From NCBI GenBank assembly GCA_963811635.1, contig CAWESB010000010.1, positions 1 to 64,000 on the forward strand: a stretch of DNA of 64,000 bases, given 5' to 3'. The position numbers and the translations under genes are program-made. The notes under the pieces are model-generated. The model was given only the letters and a program-made list of their open reading frames with translations. It ran no database searches and had not been told where the DNA came from. Shown here piece after piece: positions 17,056 through 25,548 of this stretch; position 1 is the first letter of the stretch; the number at the start of each line of letters is the position of its first letter. Source of the DNA: JAIBJN01 sp963811635 (lineage in GTDB: Bacteria; Actinomycetota; Thermoleophilia; Gaiellales; Gaiellaceae).

Positions 17056-17701
17056 CTATCCCGTGCCCATCGCCGCGCGGGTCCTCACCCGCGGCAGGCG
17101 TGGTCGTCGCCGGCGGGGTCGTCGCCGGGGGAGCGACCGCCGGAGCGGGCGCGTACGCGTAGGCGCTGACCGTGATTGACGCCTGCACCTGCGGAAAGCC
17201 GAGCGAGCCTTCGTGCAGGTCGAGAGCGTCGAGTGTGAACAAACGCCCCGCCGACTCGAGCTCACCGTCGCGAACGATGACGAGGTTGCGAAGGCGGAAG
17301 AGGAAGTCCGTGAGGTCGTAGTAGCTGCCCTCGAAGGTGAGCTTGATCGGGACAGCCAGGAAACCGCCCTCTCTCCCGACCGGCGCCTGCGGCGCGATCG
17401 AGATGAAATCGACGCCCGAGGCCGTCGCAACCGCGTTCAGCTCGAGAATCACGCTCGACATGTCGGTCGAGTCGGGCATCGCCTTGGTCAGGCGGAACAG
17501 ATCGGCGACCTTGATGGTCTCGCCGCCGGACGCGCGCTGGGCGGCGAGGGCCACGTCGATCTTGCCCTGATACTCCGCGATGCTCTCGTCGAGGCTCGAG
17601 CTCTCGCCCATCTTCGGCTTGACGACGAGGAAGAACGCGATGGCAGCAACAATCAGGAGTGCGAGCGCGACGACAGCGGGGGCGGGAATCTGACGCTTCA
17701 C
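17056..17701 (-). CDS. pilO: Type IV pilus assembly protein PilO (apparent frameshift near the end)
   Basis: A PilO-like protein of about 215 aa. It has an N-terminal membrane helix (AVVALALLIVAAIAFFLVV), a short coiled-coil (DESIAEYQGKIDVALAAQ) and a ferredoxin-like domain containing GVDFISIAPQAPVGR, LTFEGSYYDLTDFLFRLRNL and RLFTLDALDLHEG. The frame as given would run 270 bases into the next gene in a non-protein-like Arg/Gly-rich tail. One frame over, a stop TAG sits at 17056-17058, just before the ATG of the pilP-like gene. I therefore place the end at 17056 with an indel in or before about 17090. It is coupled to pilN by a 4-nt overlap. Confidence 0.8.
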
Positions 17702-18555
17702 GAGGACGGAGCTCCCAGGGGATCGACGCCGGCGAGGATCGTGAACGAGTACGCGCGCCCGGTCTCGCTCTCCGTCCGCGTGCTCGCCTGGAGCTGCACG
17801 GTTGTCAACTCGGGGATGCTCTCGAGCCTCGACAGGAAGAGCGCCACACTCTCCTGGCTCCCGGCGAACCCGACGGCCGCCAGCGAGTTGGGCGAGGTGC
17901 CGGTGGACGCCACGGGGGCGGTAGCTGCGCCACCCTGCGCGGCGTTGGGCGTGCTTGCGGAGAGCTGCGTCAGCCAGACGTCCTCCGGGACGACGAGAGA
18001 AACTTCGCGGAGTACCCTGTCCCAGGCGATCCGGATCGCAAGCGCCGTCGAGAGCGCGGTCGTGCGCGCCTGTCCGTCTGCTGCGAGCGCCGGCGCGCCC
18101 GGCGTGGGCTCCTCGGCCGGCACCTCGAGCTCGGCCAGCTGCGCGCGCAGGTCGTCGAGCTCCCCTTGCTTCGACATGACTCCCGCCCCGGAGAAGAGGT
18201 AGGCGGCGGCGAGGCCGGCGAGGAGGACGAGGCCGAGCAGCGCGACCGCGATCTTGGCGAGACCGACCCGTGCGCCCTTCTCGCGCGTCTCCTCCTTCGG
18301 CATGAGGTCGAACGCGCGCATGAGCGGCACGGCGGGAGGCGGCGGAGCCGACTTCGCGGTGGTCGTCTTCGCCTTCGGCGCCTTCGGCTCCTTGGGAGCC
18401 TTGGGCTCCTTGGCGCCGAGCGAGAACGAGAAGCTCTTGCGCTCCTTGGGCTCCGCAGGAGGCTTCTCCTCCTTCTGCACGTCATCCGCGACGGGGCCCC
18501 GGTTTCGGCGGAAGAGTTCGGAGAGCTTGATTTCCTTGTTGAGATCCATCAGCAA
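17698..18555 (-). CDS. pilN: Type IV pilus assembly protein PilN with long N-terminal extension
   Basis: 285 aa. After a charged 75-residue extension rich in Lys/Glu/Pro comes RAFDLMPKEETREKGARVG, a form of the INLLP-like motif by which PilN docks on PilM. A membrane helix follows (IAVALLGLVLLAGLAAAYLF), then a helical stalk (GELDDLRAQLAELEV) and the fimbrial-assembly alpha/beta domain (WDRVLREVSLVVPEDVWLTQ; VALFLSRLESIPELTTVQLQ). The extension before the docking motif makes it longer than typical PilN (about 200 aa). The start overlaps the end of pilM by a few bases. Confidence 0.85.
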   Translation of the reverse strand: MLMDLNKEIKLSELFRRNRGPVADDVQKEEKPPAEPKERKSFSFSLGAKEPKAPKEPKAPKAKTTTAKSAPPPPAVPLMRAFDLMPKEETREKGARVGLAKIAVALLGLVLLAGLAAAYLFSGAGVMSKQGELDDLRAQLAELEVPAEEPTPGAPALAADGQARTTALSTALAIRIAWDRVLREVSLVVPEDVWLTQLSASTPNAAQGGAATAPVASTGTSPNSLAAVGFAGSQESVALFLSRLESIPELTTVQLQASTRTESETGRAYSFTILAGVDPLGAPSS

Positions 18556-19619
18556 GCCATCCCGAGGCCGATGGGTACCGCAAAGGCCGGGCTCGGCTCG
18601 GTGCCCTTCAGCTTCTTGCCGATGGAGACGCCGGCGAGCGGATCGCCCACCTGCACGGGGACGCCGACGAGCTGCTGGAGCTCCGCCGCCAACCCGCCGA
18701 GCTGAGCGGTTCCACCCGCGAGAACCAGCTCGCGGATTCCGAGTGAGTTCGGCTGTCCCTGGTAGAACTGGAGCGAAGACACGAGCTCGCGGCCAAAGGC
18801 CTGGAGGCCTGCCTTCAGCGCCTCGCGGGCGCGAACGGCCTGCTCGGGGCCAATGCCGTCAGGGACCCGGTTCCCCTGCAGGCCGAGCTCGACCTTGACG
18901 CGCTCCGCATCGGCGACCTCGAGCTCGAGCGCGCGGGCAACGGAGTCGGTGAGCGCGTTGCCGCCCCAGTCGAGCACGCGCGTGTACTCGCAGCTGTAGC
19001 CGTCCGAGACACCGAGGACGCTGCGTTCGGAGCCGATGGAGACCGCGACGAGCGCGCTGCGCTCGGAGCTGCCACCCGGCTCGGTCGCGAACGTGGGAGT
19101 CAGGGCGCGCAGGAGTGCGAAGGCCTCGAGGTCGACGCCCACCAGGCGGAGACCCGCCAGACGGCAAGCCTCGACGTACGCGGCGATCAGATCGCGATAC
19201 GCGACGACGAGAAGGACGCGCTTGGACGGGGTGCCGTCGGCTGCAGCTCCGTCCCCGAGGATCTGGAAGTCGAGGACTGCCTCGTCGATCGGAATCGGGA
19301 GCGCCTCCTGGGCCCGAAAGCGCACCGCGTTGGCGAGCTGCTTCGGGTCGTCGATGCCGGCGACCTCGAGGGTGCGCACGCCGATGCGGTTGTTCGCGAC
19401 TCCGATCCGGACATTTCGCTTGGGAAGCTTGTGCTTGCCGAAGAATTTCTTGAGCGCCTCGCCGAGCGCCTCGGTGTCGCGCACCTCCCCGCCGGCGATC
19501 AGACCAGCCGGAAGCGGCGAGTCCGCCAGCTGGACGACCTCGACGGAGCCGTTCACGGAGACGCAGGCAGCGTTGAGCCGCGAGGCGCCAAGTTTGAGGC
19601 CGACGATCTTCTTCGCCAT
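18549..19619 (-). CDS. pilM: Type IV pilus assembly ATPase PilM
   Basis: About 356 aa with the actin-like fold of PilM/SHS2. MAKKIVGLKLGASRLNAACV is the phosphate-1 region and VRFRAQEALPIPIDEAVLDF the characteristic PilM segment. LVAVSIGSERSVLGVSDG is the phosphate-2 region and LVLAGGTAQLGGLAAELQQL the adenosine motif. PilM is cytoplasmic and binds the N-terminus of PilN. I selected ATG 19619 because family proteins begin here; the 16 upstream residues (proline/arginine-rich) are not homologous. It lies 10 nt downstream of pilT. Confidence 0.9.
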   Translation of the reverse strand: MAKKIVGLKLGASRLNAACVSVNGSVEVVQLADSPLPAGLIAGGEVRDTEALGEALKKFFGKHKLPKRNVRIGVANNRIGVRTLEVAGIDDPKQLANAVRFRAQEALPIPIDEAVLDFQILGDGAAADGTPSKRVLLVVAYRDLIAAYVEACRLAGLRLVGVDLEAFALLRALTPTFATEPGGSSERSALVAVSIGSERSVLGVSDGYSCEYTRVLDWGGNALTDSVARALELEVADAERVKVELGLQGNRVPDGIGPEQAVRAREALKAGLQAFGRELVSSLQFYQGQPNSLGIRELVLAGGTAQLGGLAAELQQLVGVPVQVGDPLAGVSIGKKLKGTEPSPAFAVPIGLGMAC

Positions 19620-19629
19620 CGGGCCGCTC

Positions 19630-20850
19630 CTAGCTCCCGGCCACGCGCAAGTTGCCGGCCTCGGCATCGGTATCGAGGAGGAGACCGTTCCTCTGGAGCA
19701 GGCCCTTCAGCTGGTCGGGTCGGCTCGAGCGGTTGAGCGCCGCGTCGGTGGTGATCTTCCCGTGGCGCACAAGCTCGAGCATCGCCTGTTCGAGGGTCTG
19801 CATACCCCGGCTGGTGTTCGTCTGCATGACCGAGTAGATCTGCTCGACCTTGGCCTGCCGGATCAGGTTCCGGACGGCGTCGTCGGGAAGCAGCACCTCG
19901 AGCGCCGCCACGCGGCCCTTACCGTCGACGGTCGGGAGGAGCGTCTGGGTGACGATGCCCTGCAGCGTCGACGCGATCTGAACGCGGATCTGCTCCTGCT
20001 GGGCCGCGGGGAAGACGTCGATGAGCCGGTCGACGGTGGAAGGCGCGTCCTGGGTGTGGAGCGTTGCGAAGACGAGATGGCCGGTCTCGGCAGCCGTCAA
20101 TGCCGTTCCGATCGTCTCGAGGTCGCGCATCTCGCCCAGGAGGATCACGTCGGGGTCCTGGCGGAGCGCGCCGCGGAGAGCGTCGGCGAAGCTCGTGGCG
20201 TCGGGCCCGATCTCGCGCTGGTTCACGATGCAGCGCTTGTGTCGGTGGAGAAACTCGATCGGGTCCTCGATGGTCATGATGTGGTCGTCGCGCGTGCGGT
20301 TGATCTCGTCGATCACCGCGGCGAGCGTCGTCGACTTGCCCGAGCCGGTTGGGCCCGTGACGAGGACGAGGCCGCGCGGCTTCGTCGTGAAGTCCTTGAG
20401 CACGGGCGGGAGGCCGAGCTGATCGAGGGTCTTCAGCTCAGCAGGGATGAGACGGAAGGCGGCACCGAGGCTCTCCCGCTGGAAGTAGACGTTGACGCGG
20501 AAGCGCGCGAGGCCGGGGATCGAGTACGAGATGTCGATCTGGCGCCTGTTCTCGAAGTGTTTCTGCTGCTCCGTGGAGAGGATCCGGTAGAGCATCCGCT
20601 GGGTGTCCTCGGGGCTCAGGCGAGCGAAGTCGCTCAGCCGCTCGAGGTGCCCGTTGACGCGGACGACCGGCTCGGAGCCGACCGCGACGTGCAGGTCAGA
20701 GGCGCCCCGGACGACAACCTGTTCGAGCAGGTCGTCGACCGAGCCGGCGACCCGGCGCTCGGGCGGCGCGGGCGTGGGCGCGGGAGCCTGCTCCGGTGCC
20801 GGAGCGGGCGTGGGCGTGGGGTCCTGAATCGGCTGCAACGTCGGTTCCAT
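19630..20850 (-). CDS. pilT: Type IV pilus retraction ATPase PilT (first copy)
   Basis: 406 aa. A proline/alanine-rich, probably disordered N-terminal tail of about 38 residues precedes the core that begins VDDLLEQVVVRGASDLHVAV. Walker A is VTGPTGSGKSTTLAAVIDEI, and the Asp and His boxes are HIMTIEDPIEF and ALRQDPDVILLGEMRDLETI. The retraction-specific motif near the C-terminus appears as AVRNLIRQAKVEQIYSVMQT. PilT depolymerises the pilus and drives twitching or DNA uptake. It is the first gene of the pilT-M-N-O-P series and is divergent from pilA with 158 bases between, which must contain both promoters. Confidence 0.94.
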   Translation of the reverse strand: MEPTLQPIQDPTPTPAPAPEQAPAPTPAPPERRVAGSVDDLLEQVVVRGASDLHVAVGSEPVVRVNGHLERLSDFARLSPEDTQRMLYRILSTEQQKHFENRRQIDISYSIPGLARFRVNVYFQRESLGAAFRLIPAELKTLDQLGLPPVLKDFTTKPRGLVLVTGPTGSGKSTTLAAVIDEINRTRDDHIMTIEDPIEFLHRHKRCIVNQREIGPDATSFADALRGALRQDPDVILLGEMRDLETIGTALTAAETGHLVFATLHTQDAPSTVDRLIDVFPAAQQEQIRVQIASTLQGIVTQTLLPTVDGKGRVAALEVLLPDDAVRNLIRQAKVEQIYSVMQTNTSRGMQTLEQAMLELVRHGKITTDAALNRSSRPDQLKGLLQRNGLLLDTDAEAGNLRVAGS

Positions 20851-21008
20851 GGGTGCTCCCGACGGGTGCTATCGGCAGCGAAACCGCATCACTAAAGGGG
20901 TGGGAGAAATCCCCCAAACGAGGGGAAGCCAAGCCGCGCTGGGCCGCCGATACCACCCCCTGAGCCACTGCACGCCTAACTGCTTGTTCCAAGGAAGGAG
21001 TTCCGCTC

Positions 21009-21401
21009 ATGATTCAGAGGCTCAGGAACCGGATTGAACGCTCGGAGTCCGAGGGCGGTTTCACGCTCATCGAGCTCCTTGTCGTGATCATCATCATCGG
21101 CATCCTGCTCGCGATCGCCATCCCGTCGTACCTCAGCTTCCGCGCCCGCGCGGAGCGGTCGGCGGCTCAGGCGAACGTCCGCGCCAGCATCCCCGGCGTC
21201 GAGGCGTACTACGCGGACCACACGGCAACCGGTTACTCCGGTCTGACGTCTGCGGTCCTGAAGGCGTCCTACGACGCCGGCATCAAGAACGTGAACGTCG
21301 TTCGCGCGACGCCCGCGTCGTACTGCATCCAGAGCATCGTCGGCCAGGCCACGTACAAGAAGGCCGGCCCGGCTGCGGACATCACGTCCGGCGCTTGCTA
21401 G
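21009..21401 (+). CDS. pilA: Type IV major pilin (PilA-like)
   Basis: A 130-aa prepilin. An 18-residue basic leader ends in GG, followed by FTLIELLVVIIIIGILLAIA, the classic class III signal and polymerisation helix (Glu at +5). The globular part is small, with ANVRASIPGVEAYYADHTAT and two cysteines near the end (SYCIQS and the final SGAC) that likely form the C-terminal disulfide loop. A good ribosome site (AAGGAAGGAG) precedes the ATG. A strong hairpin follows the stop, so it can be expressed as a separate abundant message. It is divergent from pilT. Confidence 0.95.
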   Translation: MIQRLRNRIERSESEGGFTLIELLVVIIIIGILLAIAIPSYLSFRARAERSAAQANVRASIPGVEAYYADHTATGYSGLTSAVLKASYDAGIKNVNVVRATPASYCIQSIVGQATYKKAGPAADITSGAC

Positions 21402-21421
21402 ACGGGCTTCGGAACGAATCG

Positions 21422-21451
21422 AGAAAGGGCGCGGGAGACCGCGCCCTTTCT
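21422..21451 (+). terminator. Hairpin terminator after pilA
   Basis: A perfect 13-bp stem (AGAAAGGGCGCGG / CCGCGCCCTTTCT) closed by a GAGA tetraloop lies 20 bases after the pilin stop. Only a short T-containing stretch follows, so it may work as an attenuator or RNA stabiliser that lets some transcription enter the thioredoxin-like gene. Confidence 0.75.
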
Positions 21452-21491
21452 CCTTAAGGGCCCGGCCGCCAGTGCCGATAGGGAACGTGGA

Positions 21492-22067
21492 ATGCGGCAA
21501 CAGCTAAGACTCCGCGTGCTCGTCCCGGTGGCCGTTCTCGGCCTCCTCGGCGCGGGCTTCGGCGCCTTCGCGATGGGCGGCCCGGCCGCCCCCGAGTCGA
21601 TGCCCGTCACGCACCCGACCAGCTCGGCCGCGGTGGACACAGGCGCGATGGACACGGGCGCCGTCGACACCGCGCCGACCACGACGACCGCGCCGCCGCC
21701 TCCCGCTCCGACCACAACGGAGGCGGCGCCTCCGTCGGCTCCGCCGAAGCCGAAGCCAGAGAGAACCGCGCTCGAGCAGGAGCTCGCCGAGCATCGGGTC
21801 GTCGTCGTCGTCTTTCACACGCCCGGCTCCGACGTGGACGGCGAGGCCCTGTTCGAGGCGCGGGCGGGTGCCGCGGCGGCGAACGCGGGCTTCCTCGCCG
21901 TCGACGTCACGAAAGAGAACACGGTCGCGGGGATCGCGGCCGAATACGAGGTGCTGAGCTCGCCGACCGTCCTCGTGGTCGTCAAGAGCGGCGAGGCGCG
22001 TTCCCGTTTCGACGGCTACGTCGACCGCCTGACAGTGGCCCAGGCGGTCACGAACGCGCTCAAGTGA
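21492..22067 (+). CDS. Membrane-anchored thioredoxin-fold protein lacking CXXC
   Basis: 191 aa. A single N-terminal membrane anchor (VLVPVAVLGLLGAGFGAFAM) is followed by a Thr/Pro/Ala-rich spacer of about 65 residues and a thioredoxin-like domain: HRVVVVVFHTPGSDVDGEAL, then FLAVDVTKENTVAGIAAEYE and the cis-proline segment LSSPTVLVVVKSG. The position normally occupied by CXXC reads TPGSDVDG, so it has no redox cysteines. Located 90 bases after pilA on the same strand and coupled to the next small gene, it likely acts outside the membrane as a chaperone or structural partner in pilus biogenesis; that role is inference. Confidence 0.72.
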   Translation: MRQQLRLRVLVPVAVLGLLGAGFGAFAMGGPAAPESMPVTHPTSSAAVDTGAMDTGAVDTAPTTTTAPPPPAPTTTEAAPPSAPPKPKPERTALEQELAEHRVVVVVFHTPGSDVDGEALFEARAGAAAANAGFLAVDVTKENTVAGIAAEYEVLSSPTVLVVVKSGEARSRFDGYVDRLTVAQAVTNALK

Positions 22068-22318
22068 GCGAGGCGGCCGTCGAGCCGCTGGAGCTCGCGC
22101 TCCGCTCGGCGCGCAAGGGCGGCCGTGAGCTCGTCCGCATGCGCTACGTCGAGGAGGCCAACGCGTTCCTTGTCGAGTGCGAGGTCTATCCGGTCGACGG
22201 CCTGCGCGTGGAGCCGCTCCGCCCAGGGCCATACCGCTTCGGCACGCGCGACGAGGCCGACACCTTCATCCGAGAGGCGATCACGATCCTCGAGTACCTG
22301 GGCTGCGACGTCACCTAG
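22064..22318 (+). CDS. Small conserved-looking protein of unknown function
   Basis: 84 aa, acidic, no membrane segment. RMRYVEEANAFLVECEVYPV followed by GPYRFGTRDEADTFIREAIT and a short tail ILEYLGCDV suggests a compact alpha/beta fold. It starts at a GTG overlapping the stop of the thioredoxin-like gene (GTGA), so the two are translationally coupled. I do not recognise the family. The clean reading frame and coupling support it as a real gene. Confidence 0.6.
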   Translation: MSEAAVEPLELALRSARKGGRELVRMRYVEEANAFLVECEVYPVDGLRVEPLRPGPYRFGTRDEADTFIREAITILEYLGCDVT

Positions 22319-22420
22319 GGCGAATCCCCTCATCGGGGGCTTCCCAAAGCGACCGGACGCACCAGAGTACGACGCGTAAACGTTCATACCGACCTCCCAA
22401 ACACTGGGACAGGAGCGCAC

Positions 22421-23644
22421 ATGCCGACAATGAGGACGCTCCTGCGGCGCACTGACGAACGCGGCCAAGTATTCGTGATTCTGGCGGTCACGCTCGTGGT
22501 CCTTCTGGGCTCCGCCGCCCTCGTGGTGGACGTTGGCCGCGCCTACCTCGCCAAGCGCCATCTCCAGTCGTCCGCGGACGCGGCCGCGACCGCAGGCGCA
22601 CTCGAGCTGCCCGACCCGGTCGAGGCCCGGAACTTCGCCCTCAACTACAGCGGGCGCGACGGCGCGAGGAACGACAACGACAAGCTTCCGTCGGTCTCCG
22701 CGACCGTCACGACGAAGTGCCTCTCGTTCGCTCCCTGCAGTCCGGTGAACGCAGTCCAGGTGGAGCAGACCACCGTGGTGCCGACGATCTTCGCCAAGGT
22801 GCTCGGGATCGACCACTTCACGATCAGGGCGAAGGCCACGGCGTGCTCGCCGTGCTCCTCCAAGCCGCTCGACATCATGCTGGTCCTCGACCGCACTGGG
22901 TCCATGTGCCAGACCTCGAACGGCACCAGCGACCCTGCCTGCACGGACCTGACCAATGCGAAGAACGGCCTGATCGAGTTCGTGAACTACATGGATCCTG
23001 CGCTCCATAAGATCGGCTTCGCGGTCTTCCCGCCGAGGACGAGCGGCGGGTCGAGCTGCGCCACGCCGGCGTCCGGCAACTACAACGCGACGTCCTCCGT
23101 GTACACGCTCGTGCAGCTCTCCAACGACTACAAGACCGGCGGCAATCTGAACGAGTCGTCGCAGCTCGTCTCGCGAATCCGGTGTCAGCAGGGCGGCGGC
23201 TCGACCGCGTACGCGAATGCGATCGAGCACGCCCAGGCAGAGCTCACGAGCTCTCGCGGGCGCCCAGGCGTCCAGGACGTGGTCGTCTTCTTCTCCGACG
23301 GGGCTGCAAACACCGGGCCGACCTACTACCCGACCACGTCGCCCTACCGCCGCCAGCCCTGCCGCCAGGGCGTCAACTCGGCCGGCGTCGTCAAGGGGCA
23401 GGGCACGCTGATCTACACGATCGGCTACGACCTCGACGCGCTCGGCGGCGGGGCGAACATCTGCCAGTCATACACGGGCGCCATCGAGTCGCCGGCCATT
23501 ACCGCCTACGACGCGCTGCGCCTCATGGCGACGAACACCGACACGTTCTTCAACCGCCCGAATCCCGGTGACCTGACCCGGATCTACACCCAGATCGCCG
23601 CCGAGATCGGCGGTACCCGCCTGGTCCCGGACGACTCGCTCTAG
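22421..23644 (+). CDS. TadE/TadG-like pilus-associated protein with von Willebrand A domain
   Basis: 407 aa. Residues 10-55 match the TadE/TadG N-terminus: ERGQVFVILAVTLVVLLGSA membrane helix, then YLAKRHLQSSADAAATAGAL. From about residue 150 a von Willebrand A domain starts at DIMLVLDRTGSM, a D-x-T-G-S metal-ion site, and continues with QGGGSTAYANAIEHAQAEL and VVVFFSDGAANTG. Cysteine pairs (CLSFAPC, ACSPCSS) suggest disulfides and a surface location. Proteins of this kind act as tip adhesins or assembly factors. It lies between pilA and pilB, converging on pilB with overlapping stop codons. A PilY1-like tip role is inferred. Confidence 0.82.
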   Translation: MPTMRTLLRRTDERGQVFVILAVTLVVLLGSAALVVDVGRAYLAKRHLQSSADAAATAGALELPDPVEARNFALNYSGRDGARNDNDKLPSVSATVTTKCLSFAPCSPVNAVQVEQTTVVPTIFAKVLGIDHFTIRAKATACSPCSSKPLDIMLVLDRTGSMCQTSNGTSDPACTDLTNAKNGLIEFVNYMDPALHKIGFAVFPPRTSGGSSCATPASGNYNATSSVYTLVQLSNDYKTGGNLNESSQLVSRIRCQQGGGSTAYANAIEHAQAELTSSRGRPGVQDVVVFFSDGAANTGPTYYPTTSPYRRQPCRQGVNSAGVVKGQGTLIYTIGYDLDALGGGANICQSYTGAIESPAITAYDALRLMATNTDTFFNRPNPGDLTRIYTQIAAEIGGTRLVPDDSL

Positions 23645-25530
23645 ACGAGCACCCGCGCCAGCTCTTCGAGCGACGTCAGGCCGGAGACGACCTTGGCGAG
23701 GCCGTCCTCCCAGAGCGTCTTCATGCCCGCGCCGAGCGCGGCCCGCTCCAGCTCTTCGCGGCTCGCGTGCTGCGAGGCGAGCCGACTGATGTCCTCGTTC
23801 ATGACCATCAGCTGGTAGATCCCGATCCGGCCCTTGTAGCCGGTCTGGTTGCAGCGGGGGCAGCCGCGCTTGCGGTAGAGGGCGACGCCGTCCGCGGCGG
23901 CCGCCTGCTCCGGGCTGAAGCGCGCTTCGAGCATCTCCTCCCGCGTCGCCATGTACATCTCGGAGCAGTTCGTGCAGAGCTTCCGCGCGAGCCGCTGGGC
24001 GAGAACGGCCGTGACCGCCGAGCCGGTGAGGAACGGCTCAACGCCCATCTCGTTCAACCGGGTCAGTGCGCTCGGAGCGTCGTTGGTGTGCAGCGTCGAA
24101 AGGACGAAGTGACCGGTCAGCGCCGCCTCGATGGCCATCTTGGCCGTCTCGGCGTCACGGATCTCACCGACCATGACGACGTCGGGGTCGGACCGCAGGA
24201 TCGAGCGCAGCGCTGCGGAGAAGGTCATGCCCGCACGCAGATTCACCTGCACCTGGTTGAGGCCGGCGAGACGGTACTCGACCGGGTCTTCGACGGTGAT
24301 GATGTTGATCTCGGGCCGGTTGATCTCGTTCAGCGACGCGTAGAGGGTCGTCGACTTACCGGAGCCGGTCGGCCCCGTCACGAGCAGCGCGCCCGTGGGC
24401 TTGACGACGATCTCCTCGAAGACCTTGCGCATGTCGTCGGAAAGACCGAGCTCGGCGAGGGTCGGCGGACGCTTCGACTTGTCGAGGAGGCGCATCACGA
24501 CGCCCTCGCCCTCGACAGTCGGGAGAACGGCGACGCGGATGTCGAGGAGGCGGCCGGCCGCCTTGGCGTTGAGCGAGATGCGGCCGTCCTGCGGCTTGCG
24601 GCGCTCGGCGATGTCGAGCTTCGCGAGCACCTTCAAGCGGGTGGTGACGCCGGGCGCAAGCCGCTTCGGGATGCGCTGGAGCTCGTGGAGGACGCCGTCC
24701 ACGCGCGAGCGGACGACGAGGGCGTCGTCATGCGAGTCGAAGTGGATGTCACTCGCCCCGTCCTCGGCGGCCTGAAGGATGATCGAGTTCACGAGGCGAA
24801 CGAGCGGCGCGTCGGAGACACCGTCGTCGGCCTCGAGGTCGTCGCCCTCCTCCTCCACCTCGTCGCCGAGATCGAACTCCTCCTCGACGAGCGCCGCGCG
24901 CTCCCAGGCTTCGGAGGCCTTCTGCAGGCGCCTCAGCTCGAGGTCGATCTCCTCCCGAGGGGCGACGCCGATCTCGAGCGAGTAGCGCGTGGCAAGCCGG
25001 AGCTCGTCGATCGCCTGCACGTTCGTCGGGTCGGCAACGGCGATCTTCAGTTGGTTGCCGGCGATCCTGTACGGGAGCGCGCCGACGCGCTCGAGGACGT
25101 GAACGGGGATCGCCTCGGCGGCGATCTTCTCCACCCCGCTCGAGGCCAGGTCGACGTACGGAAGGTGAAGGCGCTCGGCCAGCTCGCGCACCTCGGCGTT
25201 CGGCTGGGTGCGCGGGCCGGTGCGCAGACCCGGAACCTCGAGCCCTTCGACCGGTGCGTTGAGCCGCTCGTCCATGATCGCCTCTGCAAGAGATCCGCCG
25301 CCGGCGCGGGAACGCGCGCTCACCAGGCGGTCCAGCGGGATCAGGCCGGTCGTCTCGATCAGATCGGCTACGAGCTGCGCGATCGGGTTCGTCGAGACGC
25401 CCGCCCCGGGCGGGTACTCGGGCTTGACGCCCGGCGTCTCCTCGGCGTCGCTCGCGCCGGCCCGTCGCAGCGGTTGAAGCTCGTCGAACTCCATCTCAGG
25501 AGTTATCGGCTCCGCGCCGTCCATCCCCAA
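23641..25530 (-). CDS. pilB: Type IV pilus extension ATPase PilB (GspE family)
   Basis: 629 aa. The N-terminal half carries a GspE/MshEN-type region (AQLVADLIETTGLIPLDRLV and VPGLRTGPRTQPNAEVRELA). The ATPase core has Walker A LLVTGPTGSGKSTTLYASLN, the Asp box ITVEDPVEYRLAGLNQVQV and the His/Walker B region RSILRSDPDVVMVGEIRDAE. A zinc-binding four-cysteine module follows (CTNCSEMY...CPRCNQTGYKGR), typical of PilB. It powers pilin polymerisation. It is the last gene of the reverse-strand operon that begins with pilT2; the start could be one of several in-frame codons. Confidence 0.94.
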   Translation of the reverse strand: MGMDGAEPITPEMEFDELQPLRRAGASDAEETPGVKPEYPPGAGVSTNPIAQLVADLIETTGLIPLDRLVSARSRAGGGSLAEAIMDERLNAPVEGLEVPGLRTGPRTQPNAEVRELAERLHLPYVDLASSGVEKIAAEAIPVHVLERVGALPYRIAGNQLKIAVADPTNVQAIDELRLATRYSLEIGVAPREEIDLELRRLQKASEAWERAALVEEEFDLGDEVEEEGDDLEADDGVSDAPLVRLVNSIILQAAEDGASDIHFDSHDDALVVRSRVDGVLHELQRIPKRLAPGVTTRLKVLAKLDIAERRKPQDGRISLNAKAAGRLLDIRVAVLPTVEGEGVVMRLLDKSKRPPTLAELGLSDDMRKVFEEIVVKPTGALLVTGPTGSGKSTTLYASLNEINRPEINIITVEDPVEYRLAGLNQVQVNLRAGMTFSAALRSILRSDPDVVMVGEIRDAETAKMAIEAALTGHFVLSTLHTNDAPSALTRLNEMGVEPFLTGSAVTAVLAQRLARKLCTNCSEMYMATREEMLEARFSPEQAAAADGVALYRKRGCPRCNQTGYKGRIGIYQLMVMNEDISRLASQHASREELERAALGAGMKTLWEDGLAKVVSGLTSLEELARVLV

Positions 25531-25548
25531 GAGGGGGGATAGCGGCTC

